Assembly: GCA_963835135.1 (NCBI GenBank)
Contig: CAWIEF010000002.1
Span: forward strand, 372,001 to 436,000
Source of the DNA: JAVVHH01 sp963835135
Lineage (GTDB): Bacteria > Pseudomonadota > Alphaproteobacteria > Acetobacterales > Acetobacteraceae
Length of the DNA stretch: 64,000 nucleotides
Reading direction: 5' to 3'
The stretch's first letter is position 1. Each line of letters begins with the position of its first letter. The position numbers were made by a program, and so were the translations under genes. Of the stretch, positions 50,864 through 59,932 are shown piece after piece. The notes under the pieces were generated by a model that had not been told where the DNA came from, ran no database searches, and was given only the letters and a program-made list of their open reading frames with translations.

Positions 50864-52212
50864 TACTTCTTTGGGTAGCCGGCCTGCTTCATCGTGCGCT
50901 CGGTGGCCGACTCTGCAGCTTTCAGCGCGCCTTCGACCGTTTGTTGGCCGGTCAGCGTCGCGGCGACGGTCTGGCCGACTTGGGTGCCGATGCCCTGGAA
51001 CTCGGGGATGGCCACGAATTGCGCGCCGGTATAGGGGCGCTTTTGCTCGGTCTGGCCGTTCGGGTTGGCCACGTCGATCGCCTTGAGCACGAAGCTGGCG
51101 AACGGGGCGGCCTTTTGATAGTCCGGGGTGTCGTAGGTCGATTGCCGCGTGCCGGGCGGGACGGCCACCCAGCCGTTCTTCTCGGCGACGAGCTTGATGT
51201 AGTCCTTCGACGTCGCCCAGCTGACGAACGCCTTGGCCGCCTCCTGCTGCTTCGACGTGACCGGGACGGCCAGATTCCAGCTCCATAGCCACGTCGGCGC
51301 GCCTTTGAAGCTGCCCGTCGGCATCGGGGCGAAGCCGACCTTGTCGGCCACCTGGGACTGCTTGGGGTCGAACAGCAGGCCGCCCGCGACGGTGGCATCG
51401 ATCCACATGCCGCAATGGCCGGACGCGAACAGGGCCAGGTTTTCGTTGAAGCCGTTGGAGGCGGCCCCTGGTGGGCCGTCCGCCTTCAGGATGCCGTCAT
51501 AGTAGTCCAGCGCCGTGCGCCACGGCTTGGAATCGAGCGCCGGCTTCCAGTTCATGTCGAACCACTGCCCGCCCTCGGCATTCACCAGCGAGGTGACGTA
51601 GGCCATGTTCTCGCCCCAGCCCGGCTTGCCGCGGAGGCACATGCCGTAGATCTGGTTCGGCTTATCGGTGATCTTGTCGGCGAAGGTCCGGATCTCGGCA
51701 TAGGTGGGAGCGTCGGGCATCTTGATGCCCGCCTTGTCGAACAGGTCCTTGCGGTAATAGGTCATCGCGCTCTCGCCGTAGAACGGCAGCGCATAAAGCT
51801 TGCCGTCGACGGAAATGCCGTCGCGGACGGGCTTGAGGATGTCGTTCGCGTCGTAGCCGGATGGCAGGTTGTCCATTGCGGTCAGCCAACCCTGCTTGGC
51901 CCAGATCGGCACTTCGTAATTGCCGATCGTGAGAATGTCGAACTGGCCCGCCTTGGTGGCGATGTCGGTGGTCAGGCGCTGCCGCAGGACGTTCTCCTCG
52001 AGCACAACCCACTTCAGATGGATGTCGGGATGCTGCTTCTCGAACTCCGACGAGAGGCGCTGCATGACGACCATGTCGCCGTTGTTGACGGTCGCGATGG
52101 TGAGATCGGCGGCCTGCACGGGGGCCACGGCGAGCCCGGCGGTCCCGAGCACGGCGGCCACCGCGGCGCGTATGGCCCGGCGACCCGAGCTCGGACGGTA
52201 GTTCATCGGCAT
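50863..52212 (-). CDS. Polyol/sugar ABC transporter substrate-binding protein, SmoE-like
   Basis: 449 aa, extracellular solute-binding family 1, with a signal (about residues 1-34, ending APVQA). Family stretches are FEKQHPDIHLKWVVLEENVL, LRQRLTTDIATKAGQFDILT, GKLYALPFYGESAMTYYRKD and the FASGHCGMWIDATVAGG segment, closely matching sorbitol/mannitol receptors. GGAGGCAAG precedes the ATG at 52212. Polyol uptake fits the adjacent dehydrogenases and xylulokinase. Confidence 0.94.
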   Translation of the reverse strand: MPMNYRPSSGRRAIRAAVAAVLGTAGLAVAPVQAADLTIATVNNGDMVVMQRLSSEFEKQHPDIHLKWVVLEENVLRQRLTTDIATKAGQFDILTIGNYEVPIWAKQGWLTAMDNLPSGYDANDILKPVRDGISVDGKLYALPFYGESAMTYYRKDLFDKAGIKMPDAPTYAEIRTFADKITDKPNQIYGMCLRGKPGWGENMAYVTSLVNAEGGQWFDMNWKPALDSKPWRTALDYYDGILKADGPPGAASNGFNENLALFASGHCGMWIDATVAGGLLFDPKQSQVADKVGFAPMPTGSFKGAPTWLWSWNLAVPVTSKQQEAAKAFVSWATSKDYIKLVAEKNGWVAVPPGTRQSTYDTPDYQKAAPFASFVLKAIDVANPNGQTEQKRPYTGAQFVAIPEFQGIGTQVGQTVAATLTGQQTVEGALKAAESATERTMKQAGYPKK

Positions 52213-52289
52213 CGCTTGCCTCCACAATTTTTGTTGGTCGCACGACAACACGCGCCGCAGGGGCCGTCAACGCGGGGGACCAATGACTG

Positions 52290-53018
52290 CTAAAGGTCGA
52301 AGTTGGTTGGCAGCATGACGACGTCGCGGATCGTCATGCCGCGGGGCCGGGTCAGCATGAACAGGATGACGTCGGCGACTTCGCTGGGCTCGAGCAGGCT
52401 GTGCGTGTCTCTGGCCTCTTGCAGCTTCTCCGCCGGCCAGTCGGCGAGCAGGGCGGTGACGACCGGGCCGGGGGAGATCGCCCCCACGCGGATGCCGTGC
52501 CGGAACACCTGGCGGCGGACGGTCTGGACGAAGCAGTTGATGGCCCATTTGGAGGACGCGTAGACCGGCTCCCACGGCGTGGGAAAATGCGCGGCGAGCG
52601 AGCTGGTGACGACGATGTCGCCGGTGCCGCGCTCGATCATGGGGGCCAGCACGTCGCGCACGTTCTTCATCACGACGTTGACGTTGAGCGCCAGCATGCG
52701 GTCGATCGCGGCCGGGTCAGCGTCTATCAGGTCGCCGCCGACGTAGCTGCCGGCGTTGGCATGCAAGATGTCGATCTGGCCGGCCGAGCGGAGCGCCTGC
52801 GGGACGAGCGTCGCGCAGTCCGCGGGATCGAGCAGGTCGATCGCGATTGGGATCGCCGCCGCGCCATGCTTGGCCTGGGCGGCCGCCAGTCCCGCCTCGT
52901 CGCGATCCACCATCACGACGCGGGCGCCAGCTGCGATCAGGGCCTCCGTGCTGGCCAAGCCGATGCCCGAGGCCGCGCCAGTGACGACCGCTACCTTGCC
53001 GTCCAGTTCGTTCGACAA
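52290..53018 (-). CDS. Ribitol 2-dehydrogenase-like SDR
   Basis: 242 aa, classical SDR. VTGAASGIGLASTEALIAAG, ANAGSYVGGDL, catalytic TSSLAAHFPTPWEPVYASSK, and a C-terminus ending RDVVMLPTNFDL, which is characteristic of ribitol dehydrogenases. Starts with TTG at 53018; GGAGG lies about 7 bases upstream and no ATG or GTG serves better. It would oxidise ribitol to D-ribulose. Placed between the long-chain polyol dehydrogenase and the binding protein. Confidence 0.88.
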   Translation of the reverse strand: MSNELDGKVAVVTGAASGIGLASTEALIAAGARVVMVDRDEAGLAAAQAKHGAAAIPIAIDLLDPADCATLVPQALRSAGQIDILHANAGSYVGGDLIDADPAAIDRMLALNVNVVMKNVRDVLAPMIERGTGDIVVTSSLAAHFPTPWEPVYASSKWAINCFVQTVRRQVFRHGIRVGAISPGPVVTALLADWPAEKLQEARDTHSLLEPSEVADVILFMLTRPRGMTIRDVVMLPTNFDL

Positions 53019-53037
53019 CCGCCGTCCTCCCGCCGAA

Positions 53038-54519
53038 TTAGAAGTGTAACCGTTCGGCCTCGGCCTGGAGCGTCGATTTGGCCCCGTTCGCGTAGAGCGA
53101 CGCCAGGCACCGGCCCACCGGTTGCAGCAATGCCGGGTCGGCGCCGGACGCGCCAAATAGGCTTTCGATGGACAGAAGGGCGGCCGGATCGGGGCCACCG
53201 GCGATCGCGCGTTCCCGCAAGGTGGCGGCCAGCGGATGCCTGATCTCGATCGTTCCTCCCTGCTCGTCCTCGCCGCGGACCCGGCGAAGCCAGGCAGCGA
53301 GCGCCAGCGCCAGCAGGTCGAGCGGCTTGCCCTGCGACAGCCGGTCGCGGATGGGGTCGAGCAGGACGTTGAGAGGCGCGTCGGTGTTGACGCGCTCCAC
53401 CGTGTCCTTGATGGCGGGATTGGCGAACCGTTCGACGAGTTTGGCCTTGTACGCCTCGAGATCGATGCCGGGGACGGGCGGCACGGTCGGGCCGGTCTCG
53501 CGGTCCATCAGCGCGGCCATGTAACGGGTCATCAACGGATCGGCCATCGCCTCGTCGATCGTCTCGTAGCCGATCAGGCGGCCCATGCCGGACACGGCGA
53601 GGTGGCTGCCGTTCAGCAGGCGCAGCTTCATAAATTCATAGGGGGCGACGTCTGGCACGAACTGGGCGCCGACGGCCTCCCAGGCGGGGCGACCCTGGGG
53701 AAAGCGGTCCTCGATCACCCATTGGGTGAAGGTTTCGGAGAAGACGGGCCACGCGTCGTCGATCCCTCTGACCTCGCGAAGCCAGTCGGTGTCGGCCGCG
53801 GCGGTGACGGGCGTAATGCGGTCGACCATGGTGCTGGGGAACGCTACCTCCGCCTCGATCCACTGAACCAAGGAGGGGTCCTGCAGCTCGGCCAAGGCCA
53901 GGACGGCGTCCCGCAGCACGTCGCCGTTGTGCTGGATATTGTCGCAGGTGAGCAAGGTCGGGGGTGGCAGACGGGCGGCCCGGCGACGGCGCAGCGTTTC
54001 CACCAGCACGCCGAGGGCGCTGGCCGGACTGTGGGGCGTGGCCAGGTCCCGCTGGATGAGCGGATGGGCCGCGTCGAGGCGCTTGGTCGCGCGGTTCAGG
54101 CAGTAGCCGTGTTCGGTGACGGTCAGGCTGACGATACGGATGTCCGGCGAGTCCAGGGCCGCGAGGAGGGCCGCGGTCGACGATCCGGCAGATATGACGT
54201 CCGACAAGGAGGCGACGATGGTGATCGTCTCGCCGGCGGCGTCGCGCTCGACCAGGGTGTATAGGCCGTCCTGCGGCGCCAGCGCGTCGTGCATACGCTG
54301 GTCGGCGGGCAGCAGGCCGGCGCCGACGATGCCGAACGCAAGAGCGCCCGGGTCATCCTGCATGAGGTCGTGGGTGTAACGAGCCATGTGGGCGCGGTGA
54401 AAGCCGCCGAGACCGAGATGGACGATGCCTGGCCGGATGTGGGACGGGTCGAAGCGCGGGGTGACGGCGCGGTCGGCAAGTGCGGGAAGGGTAGCGCGGG
54501 AGGGTTTGACGGGCGTCAT
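53038..54519 (-). CDS. Long-chain polyol dehydrogenase (mannitol/arabitol dehydrogenase or fructuronate reductase family)
   Basis: 493 aa, the standard family length. N-terminal nucleotide-binding segment GIVHLGLGGFHRAHMARYTH; catalytic Lys-x5-Asn-x2-His as KLRLLNGSHLAVSGMG. Related enzymes are mannitol 2-dehydrogenase, D-arabitol dehydrogenase (DalD) and fructuronate reductase (UxuB). Because the operon also contains xylulokinase and a polyol importer, mannitol or D-arabitol oxidation is favoured. First gene of the operon, divergent from the enolase-superfamily gene. Confidence 0.92.
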   Translation of the reverse strand: MTPVKPSRATLPALADRAVTPRFDPSHIRPGIVHLGLGGFHRAHMARYTHDLMQDDPGALAFGIVGAGLLPADQRMHDALAPQDGLYTLVERDAAGETITIVASLSDVISAGSSTAALLAALDSPDIRIVSLTVTEHGYCLNRATKRLDAAHPLIQRDLATPHSPASALGVLVETLRRRRAARLPPPTLLTCDNIQHNGDVLRDAVLALAELQDPSLVQWIEAEVAFPSTMVDRITPVTAAADTDWLREVRGIDDAWPVFSETFTQWVIEDRFPQGRPAWEAVGAQFVPDVAPYEFMKLRLLNGSHLAVSGMGRLIGYETIDEAMADPLMTRYMAALMDRETGPTVPPVPGIDLEAYKAKLVERFANPAIKDTVERVNTDAPLNVLLDPIRDRLSQGKPLDLLALALAAWLRRVRGEDEQGGTIEIRHPLAATLRERAIAGGPDPAALLSIESLFGASGADPALLQPVGRCLASLYANGAKSTLQAEAERLHF

Positions 54520-54698
54520 GCGCAGAGTGGGTCAGGCTTTTCCGGACCACGTCAACTCTGCCGCTTCCTCCCGCCAGCGGGCAGCGTTGACGGACTCTGG
54601 CGCGCCGAGTACCTCTGCGATCAACCACGACGGTGATCTCGGGAGGACCGCCGCATGCAGGTGTCGATCATGGGCCGGCTGCACCGCACACGCCCGGC

Positions 54699-55826
54699 GT
54701 GAGCGCCCTCCGTCTCCGTTCGCTGAATGCGCTGGTCTTTCGAGCGCCCATCGGCGTTCCGGTCACGACCTCGTTCGGCATCATGCGCGACCGCCCCTGC
54801 GTTCTCGTTCGGGCTGAAGACCAGGACGGCACGCTCGGCTGGGGTGAGATCTGGTGCAACTTCCCTGCCGCCGGGCCGGAGTACCGCGCTCGGCTCGTCG
54901 ACCAGCTCTTCGCCCCCTTGGTGGAGCGCCGGTCGTTCGACGACCCGGCCGCCGCCTTCGCTGCGCTGACCGAGACCACCGCGGTGCTCGCCCTGCAATG
55001 CGGCGAGCCCGGCCCGTTCGCGCAGTGCATCGCCGGGATCGACATCGCGCTGTGTGACCTGGCCGCGCGGGCCGCCGGCCAGCCGCTCTGGCGCTGGCTG
55101 GGCGGCCACGACCCGGTCGTCGCCGCCTATGCCAGCGGCCTCGACCCGGATCGTGCGGCGCCGCTCGCTCTCGCCTGCCGCGATGCGGGCCACCGTGCCT
55201 TCAAGCTCAAGCTCGGTTTCGGACAGGAGCGTGACCTCGCCAACCTCGGCACGCTCCGCGCGTCACTCGGGGACGGAGCGACGGTGATGGCCGACGTCAA
55301 CCAGGGGTGGACCCTCGAACAGGCGCGCACCATGACGCCGCTGCTCGAGCCGTTCCGCCTCGCCTGGCTGGAGGAGCCGCTCCGCGCCGACCGGCCTTGG
55401 GCGGAGTGGCAGGTGCTGGCCGCGGAGTCCGCCACGCCTCTGGCGGCTGGCGAGAACATCGCCGGTGCGGCGGCGTTCGCGTCGGCCATCGGCGCGGGTG
55501 CGTTGCGCGTCGTCCAGCCGGATGTGGGCAAGTGGGGCGGGTTTTCCGGCACTGTGCCGGTCGCATGTCGCGTGATCGAGGCCGGGCTGCGTTATTGCCC
55601 GCATTGGCTCGGTGGCGGCATCGGGCTGCTCGCCTCGGCGCACCTGCTGGCCGCGGCCGGCGGCGACGGCATGCTGGAGATCGACGCCAACCCCAATCCG
55701 CTGCGGACCGCGCTGGCCGGGTCGGCCGGTTTCGTCCGGGATGGCATGGTCGTGCTGACCGATGCACCCGGGCTCGGCCCTTCGCCCGACATCCAAGCGC
55801 TCGAGCGCTACCGGGTGCGCCATTGA
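54699..55826 (+). CDS. Mandelate racemase / muconate-lactonizing (enolase superfamily) enzyme
   Basis: 375 aa. The capping domain starts RLRSLNALVFRAPI; the barrel has KxK as FKLKLGFGQ, and the metal ligands lie in MADVNQGWTLEQA (Asp), WLEEPLRAD (Glu) and LAAGENIAGAAAF (Glu). C-terminal YCPHWLGGGIGLLASAHLLA includes the His of acid-sugar dehydratases. It would abstract a proton alpha to a carboxylate, most likely dehydrating an acid sugar or epimerising. GTG start at 54699 has no strong ribosome-binding site. It overlaps the following permease start. Confidence 0.9.
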   Translation: MSALRLRSLNALVFRAPIGVPVTTSFGIMRDRPCVLVRAEDQDGTLGWGEIWCNFPAAGPEYRARLVDQLFAPLVERRSFDDPAAAFAALTETTAVLALQCGEPGPFAQCIAGIDIALCDLAARAAGQPLWRWLGGHDPVVAAYASGLDPDRAAPLALACRDAGHRAFKLKLGFGQERDLANLGTLRASLGDGATVMADVNQGWTLEQARTMTPLLEPFRLAWLEEPLRADRPWAEWQVLAAESATPLAAGENIAGAAAFASAIGAGALRVVQPDVGKWGGFSGTVPVACRVIEAGLRYCPHWLGGGIGLLASAHLLAAAGGDGMLEIDANPNPLRTALAGSAGFVRDGMVVLTDAPGLGPSPDIQALERYRVRH

Positions 55827-56566
55827 ACCGGCGGCTGGGTCTGAACGTGCTCTCGGTTGGGCTGGGCCTGTCGATTTGGGCTGGTCTGAGCGCCAGCGAC
55901 CTCGTGGGCCTGCCGGGGCCGGCCGAAGTCGCCCGGCAAGGCTGGCAGTCGGTGCGCAGTGGCCAGCTCGGGGCAGACGCACTGGCTAGTCTCGCCCGGG
56001 TTCTGACCGGCTTCGTCCTCGGCGCTGCCATCGCCGTTCCGGTCGGCTTCTTGATGGGATGGTATGGCGTCGCGCGCGGATTGATCGAGCCCTACGTGCA
56101 GTTCTTTCGCATGATCCCGCCGTTGGCGGTGATCCCGCTCGCCATCGTCACCATGGGCATTGGCGAGTTGCCGAAGGTGTTCGTCATCTTCCTGGCCGCC
56201 TTTCTCTCCAGCGTCGTCGCCGTTTATGGCGGCGTGATCAGCGTGGATCGGACGTTGATCAACGCTGCGCGCGTGCTCGGCGCGAAGGACGGCACGATTT
56301 TCGCCCGCGTCATCATCCCAGCGTCCGTACCGTTCATCATGGTCGGGCTGCGGATCGGCCTCGGCTCGGCCTGGGCGACGGTCGTGGCCGCCGAGCTGAT
56401 CGCGGCGCAATCCGGCCTCGGCTTCCGCATGCAGCAGGCGCAGCTCTATTACGACCTGCCGATCCTGTTCGTCTGCCTGATTGCCATCGGAACGCTTGGT
56501 TTGGCGATGGACCGCGTTCTGATGTTCGCCGAGCATCGGCTCACGGCTTGGCAGGAGCGGGCGTGA
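55823..56566 (+). CDS. ABC transporter permease, SsuC/TauC-type
   Basis: 247 aa, six helices. ASLARVLTGFVLGAAIAVPV is the typical opening and the EAA loop is INAARVLGAKDGTIFARVII. The TTG start overlaps the dehydratase stop (TTGA); no ATG/GTG nearby fits the family N-terminus better. GLGSAWATVVAAELIAAQSG is a family hallmark. Genes of this type import sulfonates, nitrate, pyrimidine precursors or other small acids. Confidence 0.92.
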   Translation: MNRRLGLNVLSVGLGLSIWAGLSASDLVGLPGPAEVARQGWQSVRSGQLGADALASLARVLTGFVLGAAIAVPVGFLMGWYGVARGLIEPYVQFFRMIPPLAVIPLAIVTMGIGELPKVFVIFLAAFLSSVVAVYGGVISVDRTLINAARVLGAKDGTIFARVIIPASVPFIMVGLRIGLGSAWATVVAAELIAAQSGLGFRMQQAQLYYDLPILFVCLIAIGTLGLAMDRVLMFAEHRLTAWQERA

Positions 56567-57330
56567 ACCCGAAAGTCTCGTTCGAGGCCGTATCGGCTCG
56601 CTTCGGCGACTTCCTTGCGCTCGACCGCTTCAACCTCGACATCGCCGACGGCGAGTTCGTCACCGTCGTGGGCCCCTCCGGGTGCGGGAAATCGACGGCG
56701 ATGAACATCGCGGCCGGGTTGCTCAAGCCCTCGAGCGGACGCGTTCTGGTGGACGACGCCGCGGTCGACGGTCCCGGTCCAGAGCGGGGCGTCATCTTCC
56801 AGCAATACGCGCTGTTCCCGTGGTTGACGGTCCGGCAGAACGTCGAGTTCGGGTTGCGCATCGCCCGCAAGGGGCGAACCGAGCGCCGCGGCATCGCCGA
56901 GCATTTCCTGGATCTGGTCGGCCTGCGCGACTTCGCCGACGCGCTGCCGAAGACGCTGTCCGGCGGCATGAAGCAGCGCTGCGCCATCGCCCGCGCCTAT
57001 GCCGTCAATCCGAAGATCCTGCTCATGGACGAGCCGTTCGGCGCCCTCGATGCGCTCACCCGCGTGCAGTTGCAGGACAAGCTGCTTGAGGCTTGGGGCC
57101 GGGAGCGTCGGACCGTCATGTTCATCACCCATGACGTCGACGAAGCCGTCTATCTTGCCAACCGCGTCGTGGTCATGGCCGCGCGGCCCGGGCGTCTCGA
57201 CCAGATCATCCCGGTCGCCCTGCCTTATCCGCGAACGGAGGACATCCGCCTCTCGACCGACTTCACCGCGATCCGCAACCAGGTCTGGCGCGCCGTCTAT
57301 CGGCGGCCCGAGACCGAAGAGGAGCATTGA
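56563..57330 (+). CDS. ABC transporter ATP-binding protein, SsuB/TauB-type
   Basis: 255 aa. Walker A VGPSGCGKSTAMNIAAGL, Q-loop FQQYALFPWLTVRQNVEFGL, signature LSGGMKQRCAIARAYA, Walker B ILLMDEPFGALDALTR, switch FITHDVDEAVYLANRVVVM. These are diagnostic of SsuB/TauB/NrtD-like ATPases. GTG start overlaps the permease stop (GTGA). Confidence 0.94.
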   Translation: MNPKVSFEAVSARFGDFLALDRFNLDIADGEFVTVVGPSGCGKSTAMNIAAGLLKPSSGRVLVDDAAVDGPGPERGVIFQQYALFPWLTVRQNVEFGLRIARKGRTERRGIAEHFLDLVGLRDFADALPKTLSGGMKQRCAIARAYAVNPKILLMDEPFGALDALTRVQLQDKLLEAWGRERRTVMFITHDVDEAVYLANRVVVMAARPGRLDQIIPVALPYPRTEDIRLSTDFTAIRNQVWRAVYRRPETEEEH

Positions 57331-57333
57331 ACC

Positions 57334-58302
57334 ATGTTGAGCAGGCGAGATCTCGTGGGTGCCGCCGCGCTGGCTGCTCCGGCCATCATGACCCGGCCGG
57401 CCCGGGCTGCGGGCGACACTGTCCGCCTCGGCTATATCGCCGATTACCAGAATGCGAGCTTGCCGGCGATCGCGGCCGACCAGGGCATGTGGGAGGCGGA
57501 GGGTTTGGTGCCCGACGTGAAGGTGTTCACCAACGGACCGATCCAGATCCAGGCGATGGGCGCAGGCAGCCTGGACTTCGGCGCGATCGGGCCAGGCGCT
57601 CTGTGGCTGCCCGCGAGTGGCCGCACCAAGGTCATCGCCGTCAACCTGCTGACGTTCAGCGACCGCGTCATCTCGTTGCCGGACTATCCGACGTTGAACG
57701 ATCTCCGCGGCAAGAAGGTGGGCGTGCCGCAGGGAACCTCTGGCGAGATGATCCTTCGGCTGACGTTGGCCAAGGCGGGCATGACGGTGGCCGACATCGA
57801 TCTGGTGCCGATGGACCCCAGCACGGTGGTCGCGGCGTTCTCGTCCAAGCAGATCGCGGCCGCGGGCATCTGGTATCCCTTGATCGAGGTCATCAAACGC
57901 CGGGTTCCGGGGCTGCATGAACTGTCGGCCGATGAGGACTTCTACCCGAAGATCTCGTTCCCCAATACGTTCGTTGCGCGTGACGACATGGTGCGCGGCA
58001 ACCCGGATCTCGTGCGCCGCTTCGTCCGCGTCTTGAAGCGGGCGATGGACTACCGGATCGCCAATGTCGAACGTTCGGTGGAGCTATCGGCCGCCATGCT
58101 CGGAGCACCGGTCGACAGCGTGCGAGCCCTGGCGCAGACGGTCAAGTTGCTGTCCAGCGCCGAGTTGGTGAAGCTGACTCAGGACGGCACGATCGACGGA
58201 TGGTTTGAGAACTTCAACGACATGTTCAAGTCGTTCGGCACGGTAAAGAACGCGTTGCCGCCCTCTCAATGGTATGAGTCTCGGGCGTTCATCGCCGCAT
58301 GA
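57334..58302 (+). CDS. ABC transporter substrate-binding protein, SsuA/TauA/NMT1-type
   Basis: 322 aa with a Tat/Sec-like signal (MLSRRDLVGAAALAAPAIMT then RPARAA). The mature part shows RLGYIADYQNASLPAIAADQ, QIQAMGAGSLDFGAIGPGAL and the KKVGVPQGTSGEMIL segment. Three bases after the ATPase stop, so the four genes (dehydratase, permease, ATPase, receptor) form one operon. The receptor probably delivers the acid acted on by the enolase-superfamily enzyme. Confidence 0.92.
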   Translation: MLSRRDLVGAAALAAPAIMTRPARAAGDTVRLGYIADYQNASLPAIAADQGMWEAEGLVPDVKVFTNGPIQIQAMGAGSLDFGAIGPGALWLPASGRTKVIAVNLLTFSDRVISLPDYPTLNDLRGKKVGVPQGTSGEMILRLTLAKAGMTVADIDLVPMDPSTVVAAFSSKQIAAAGIWYPLIEVIKRRVPGLHELSADEDFYPKISFPNTFVARDDMVRGNPDLVRRFVRVLKRAMDYRIANVERSVELSAAMLGAPVDSVRALAQTVKLLSSAELVKLTQDGTIDGWFENFNDMFKSFGTVKNALPPSQWYESRAFIAA

Positions 58303-58558
58303 ACGATGATGTTGATGCAGCAGCAACCCAGAGAACACGATTCGAACCTTCATCGAGCTTGACTAAAACAAATGTTAAAGTTAGAAGCTCTCAAACCTGC
58401 AAATCGACTTGTTATGCTGTTCTTTCCCTACCGGGTCGCAGAACATAAGCGGTGACTATGGTTCAGCAAGTGTTCGAATACTTTATATGTTTTGGCTGAT
58501 CGGTCCTGGGCAAGCGATCAAACGTGATCAGGTTTCCCTCCACAGGAGGAGGCGCAAA
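58303..58558. other. AT-rich intergenic region before the small HTH-like gene
   Basis: About 255 bases with markedly lower GC than the flanks (for example around 58355-58385 and 58470-58500). A TTGACT at about 58359 may be a -35 element, but I could not settle on a -10. No terminator hairpin or RNA gene is evident. Confidence 0.4.
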
Positions 58559-58885
58559 ATGACAAACCGACAAGCGGCGACCGCCCGCTTTCTTCTTGGT
58601 TGGTCTCCAGAGCGACTTGCGCAGGAGAGTAACATCCCCGTGAGTTCAGTATACCTGTTCATCCGGCTTGGGTCCGCAGGGCTCGAGCATGACGCGCTGA
58701 TGCGGGCAGCGTTCGAGCGAGCAGGGATAGAGTTTCCCCATGGTGCCACCGCAGCGGTGCGGCTGAGGGGGTCAGTCGAGATCGCTGGGACGAGAGACGA
58801 CTCGGCGCCGGATCAAGCATCCAACGGAGACTCCGATGCTCTGGCGGCCAACCGGGTAGATCGCTCCGACAGTATGGGCGTGTAG
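58559..58885 (+). CDS. Small helix-turn-helix-like (XRE-related) protein
   Basis: 108 aa. The N-terminal 55 residues resemble the short XRE-like domains common in alphaproteobacteria: TARFLLGWSPERLAQESNIP, then SVYLFIRLGSAGLEHDALMR and AAFERAGIEF. The tail is polar and acidic. AGGAGGAGG precedes the ATG at 58559, an excellent ribosome-binding site that rules out the longer frame. It probably binds DNA, but recognition residues differ from typical XRE proteins. No antitoxin partner is adjacent. Confidence 0.72.
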   Translation: MTNRQAATARFLLGWSPERLAQESNIPVSSVYLFIRLGSAGLEHDALMRAAFERAGIEFPHGATAAVRLRGSVEIAGTRDDSAPDQASNGDSDALAANRVDRSDSMGV

Positions 58886-59023
58886 CGATCGCAGCGTCCC
58901 GTCTGCCCGGGGGGCTGTGCGTGCTCGCCGGCCCCGCGCGCATCTCGCAGCGTTGTGAGTGCAACGCCGGCTGCCGGCCCGCTGTTTCGATTTCGCCGCA
59001 GCGATCGAAGGGCTGATTCAACT

Positions 59024-59932
59024 ATGGCGCAGCAATTGGGTTTGTCGAAAAGCGACCAGGTCGGGGTGGAGCAGGATCACGGCGTGCTCGAGGTGGCGGC
59101 CGACCTCGCCGTCAAGCGCCTGACGATCGTCAACGTGGTGTTCGTCGGCCGGACCGGCGCACGCGACCGCGAGTGGGTGCTGATCGATGCCGGGTTGCCG
59201 GCGACGGCAAGCACGATCACGGCGGCGGCAGCAGCGCGTTTCGGCCCGGACAGCCGGCCCGGTGCGATCGTCATGACGCACGGTCATTTCGACCATTTCG
59301 GGGCGCTCGAGGCACTCGTCGAGCAATGGGACGTGCCGGTGTACGCGCATCCGGACGAGCACCCTTATCTGAATGGCCAAGCCAGTTATCCTCCACCCGA
59401 CCCGGCGATCGGGGGTGGGCTCATGTCGCGACTCTCGCCGCTCTACCCCCGCGGACCGGTCGACGTGTCGAGTCACCTCCACGCCTTCCCAGATGACAGC
59501 AGCCTGCCGCTCATGCCGGGCTGGCGGTGGCTGCATACGCCCGGACACTCGGTGGGGCACTGCTCGTTGTGGCGGGAGGCGGACGGCGCGTTGATTTCGG
59601 GCGACGCCGTGATCACCACGGCGCAGGAATCGGCCTACGCGGTCGCCGTCCAAGAGCCGGAGTTGCATGGGCCGCCGATGTACTACACGCAAGATTGGCC
59701 GGCGGCGAAACGATCGGTGGAGACGCTCGCGAGCCTAAATCCGATGCTGCTGATCAGCGGGCACGGGCACCCTATGGGAGGCGAGAGCATGCAGCGGGCA
59801 CTGCATGCCCTGGCAGACCGGTTCGACCAAGTCGCGCACCCGCCCCGCGCCAAATATCTCGATCACCCCGTATCGGCAGCCGACGGCTCGGCCTACGTCG
59901 TCCGCGGCGGTTCCACCGGTTCAGTCGCTTAG
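59024..59932 (+). CDS. MBL-fold metallohydrolase
   Basis: 302 aa. The metal motif THGHFDHFG (HxHxDH), the later HTPGHSVGHCSLW, SGDAV and the final SGHGHPM give a complete two-metal site. The substrate is undetermined; this class includes lactonases and thioesterase-like hydrolases. The last 12 bases overlap the 3' end of the convergent cyclase-family gene. The ATG at 59024 is chosen because the longer frame only adds arginine-rich residues. Confidence 0.88.
   Translation: MAQQLGLSKSDQVGVEQDHGVLEVAADLAVKRLTIVNVVFVGRTGARDREWVLIDAGLPATASTITAAAAARFGPDSRPGAIVMTHGHFDHFGALEALVEQWDVPVYAHPDEHPYLNGQASYPPPDPAIGGGLMSRLSPLYPRGPVDVSSHLHAFPDDSSLPLMPGWRWLHTPGHSVGHCSLWREADGALISGDAVITTAQESAYAVAVQEPELHGPPMYYTQDWPAAKRSVETLASLNPMLLISGHGHPMGGESMQRALHALADRFDQVAHPPRAKYLDHPVSAADGSAYVVRGGSTGSVA

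Noticed and set aside
53038..54519. Assignment as fructuronate reductase (UxuB)
   Set aside because: Family cannot be split by sequence alone, but the operon holds polyol uptake and xylulokinase and no uronate isomerase or dehydratase.
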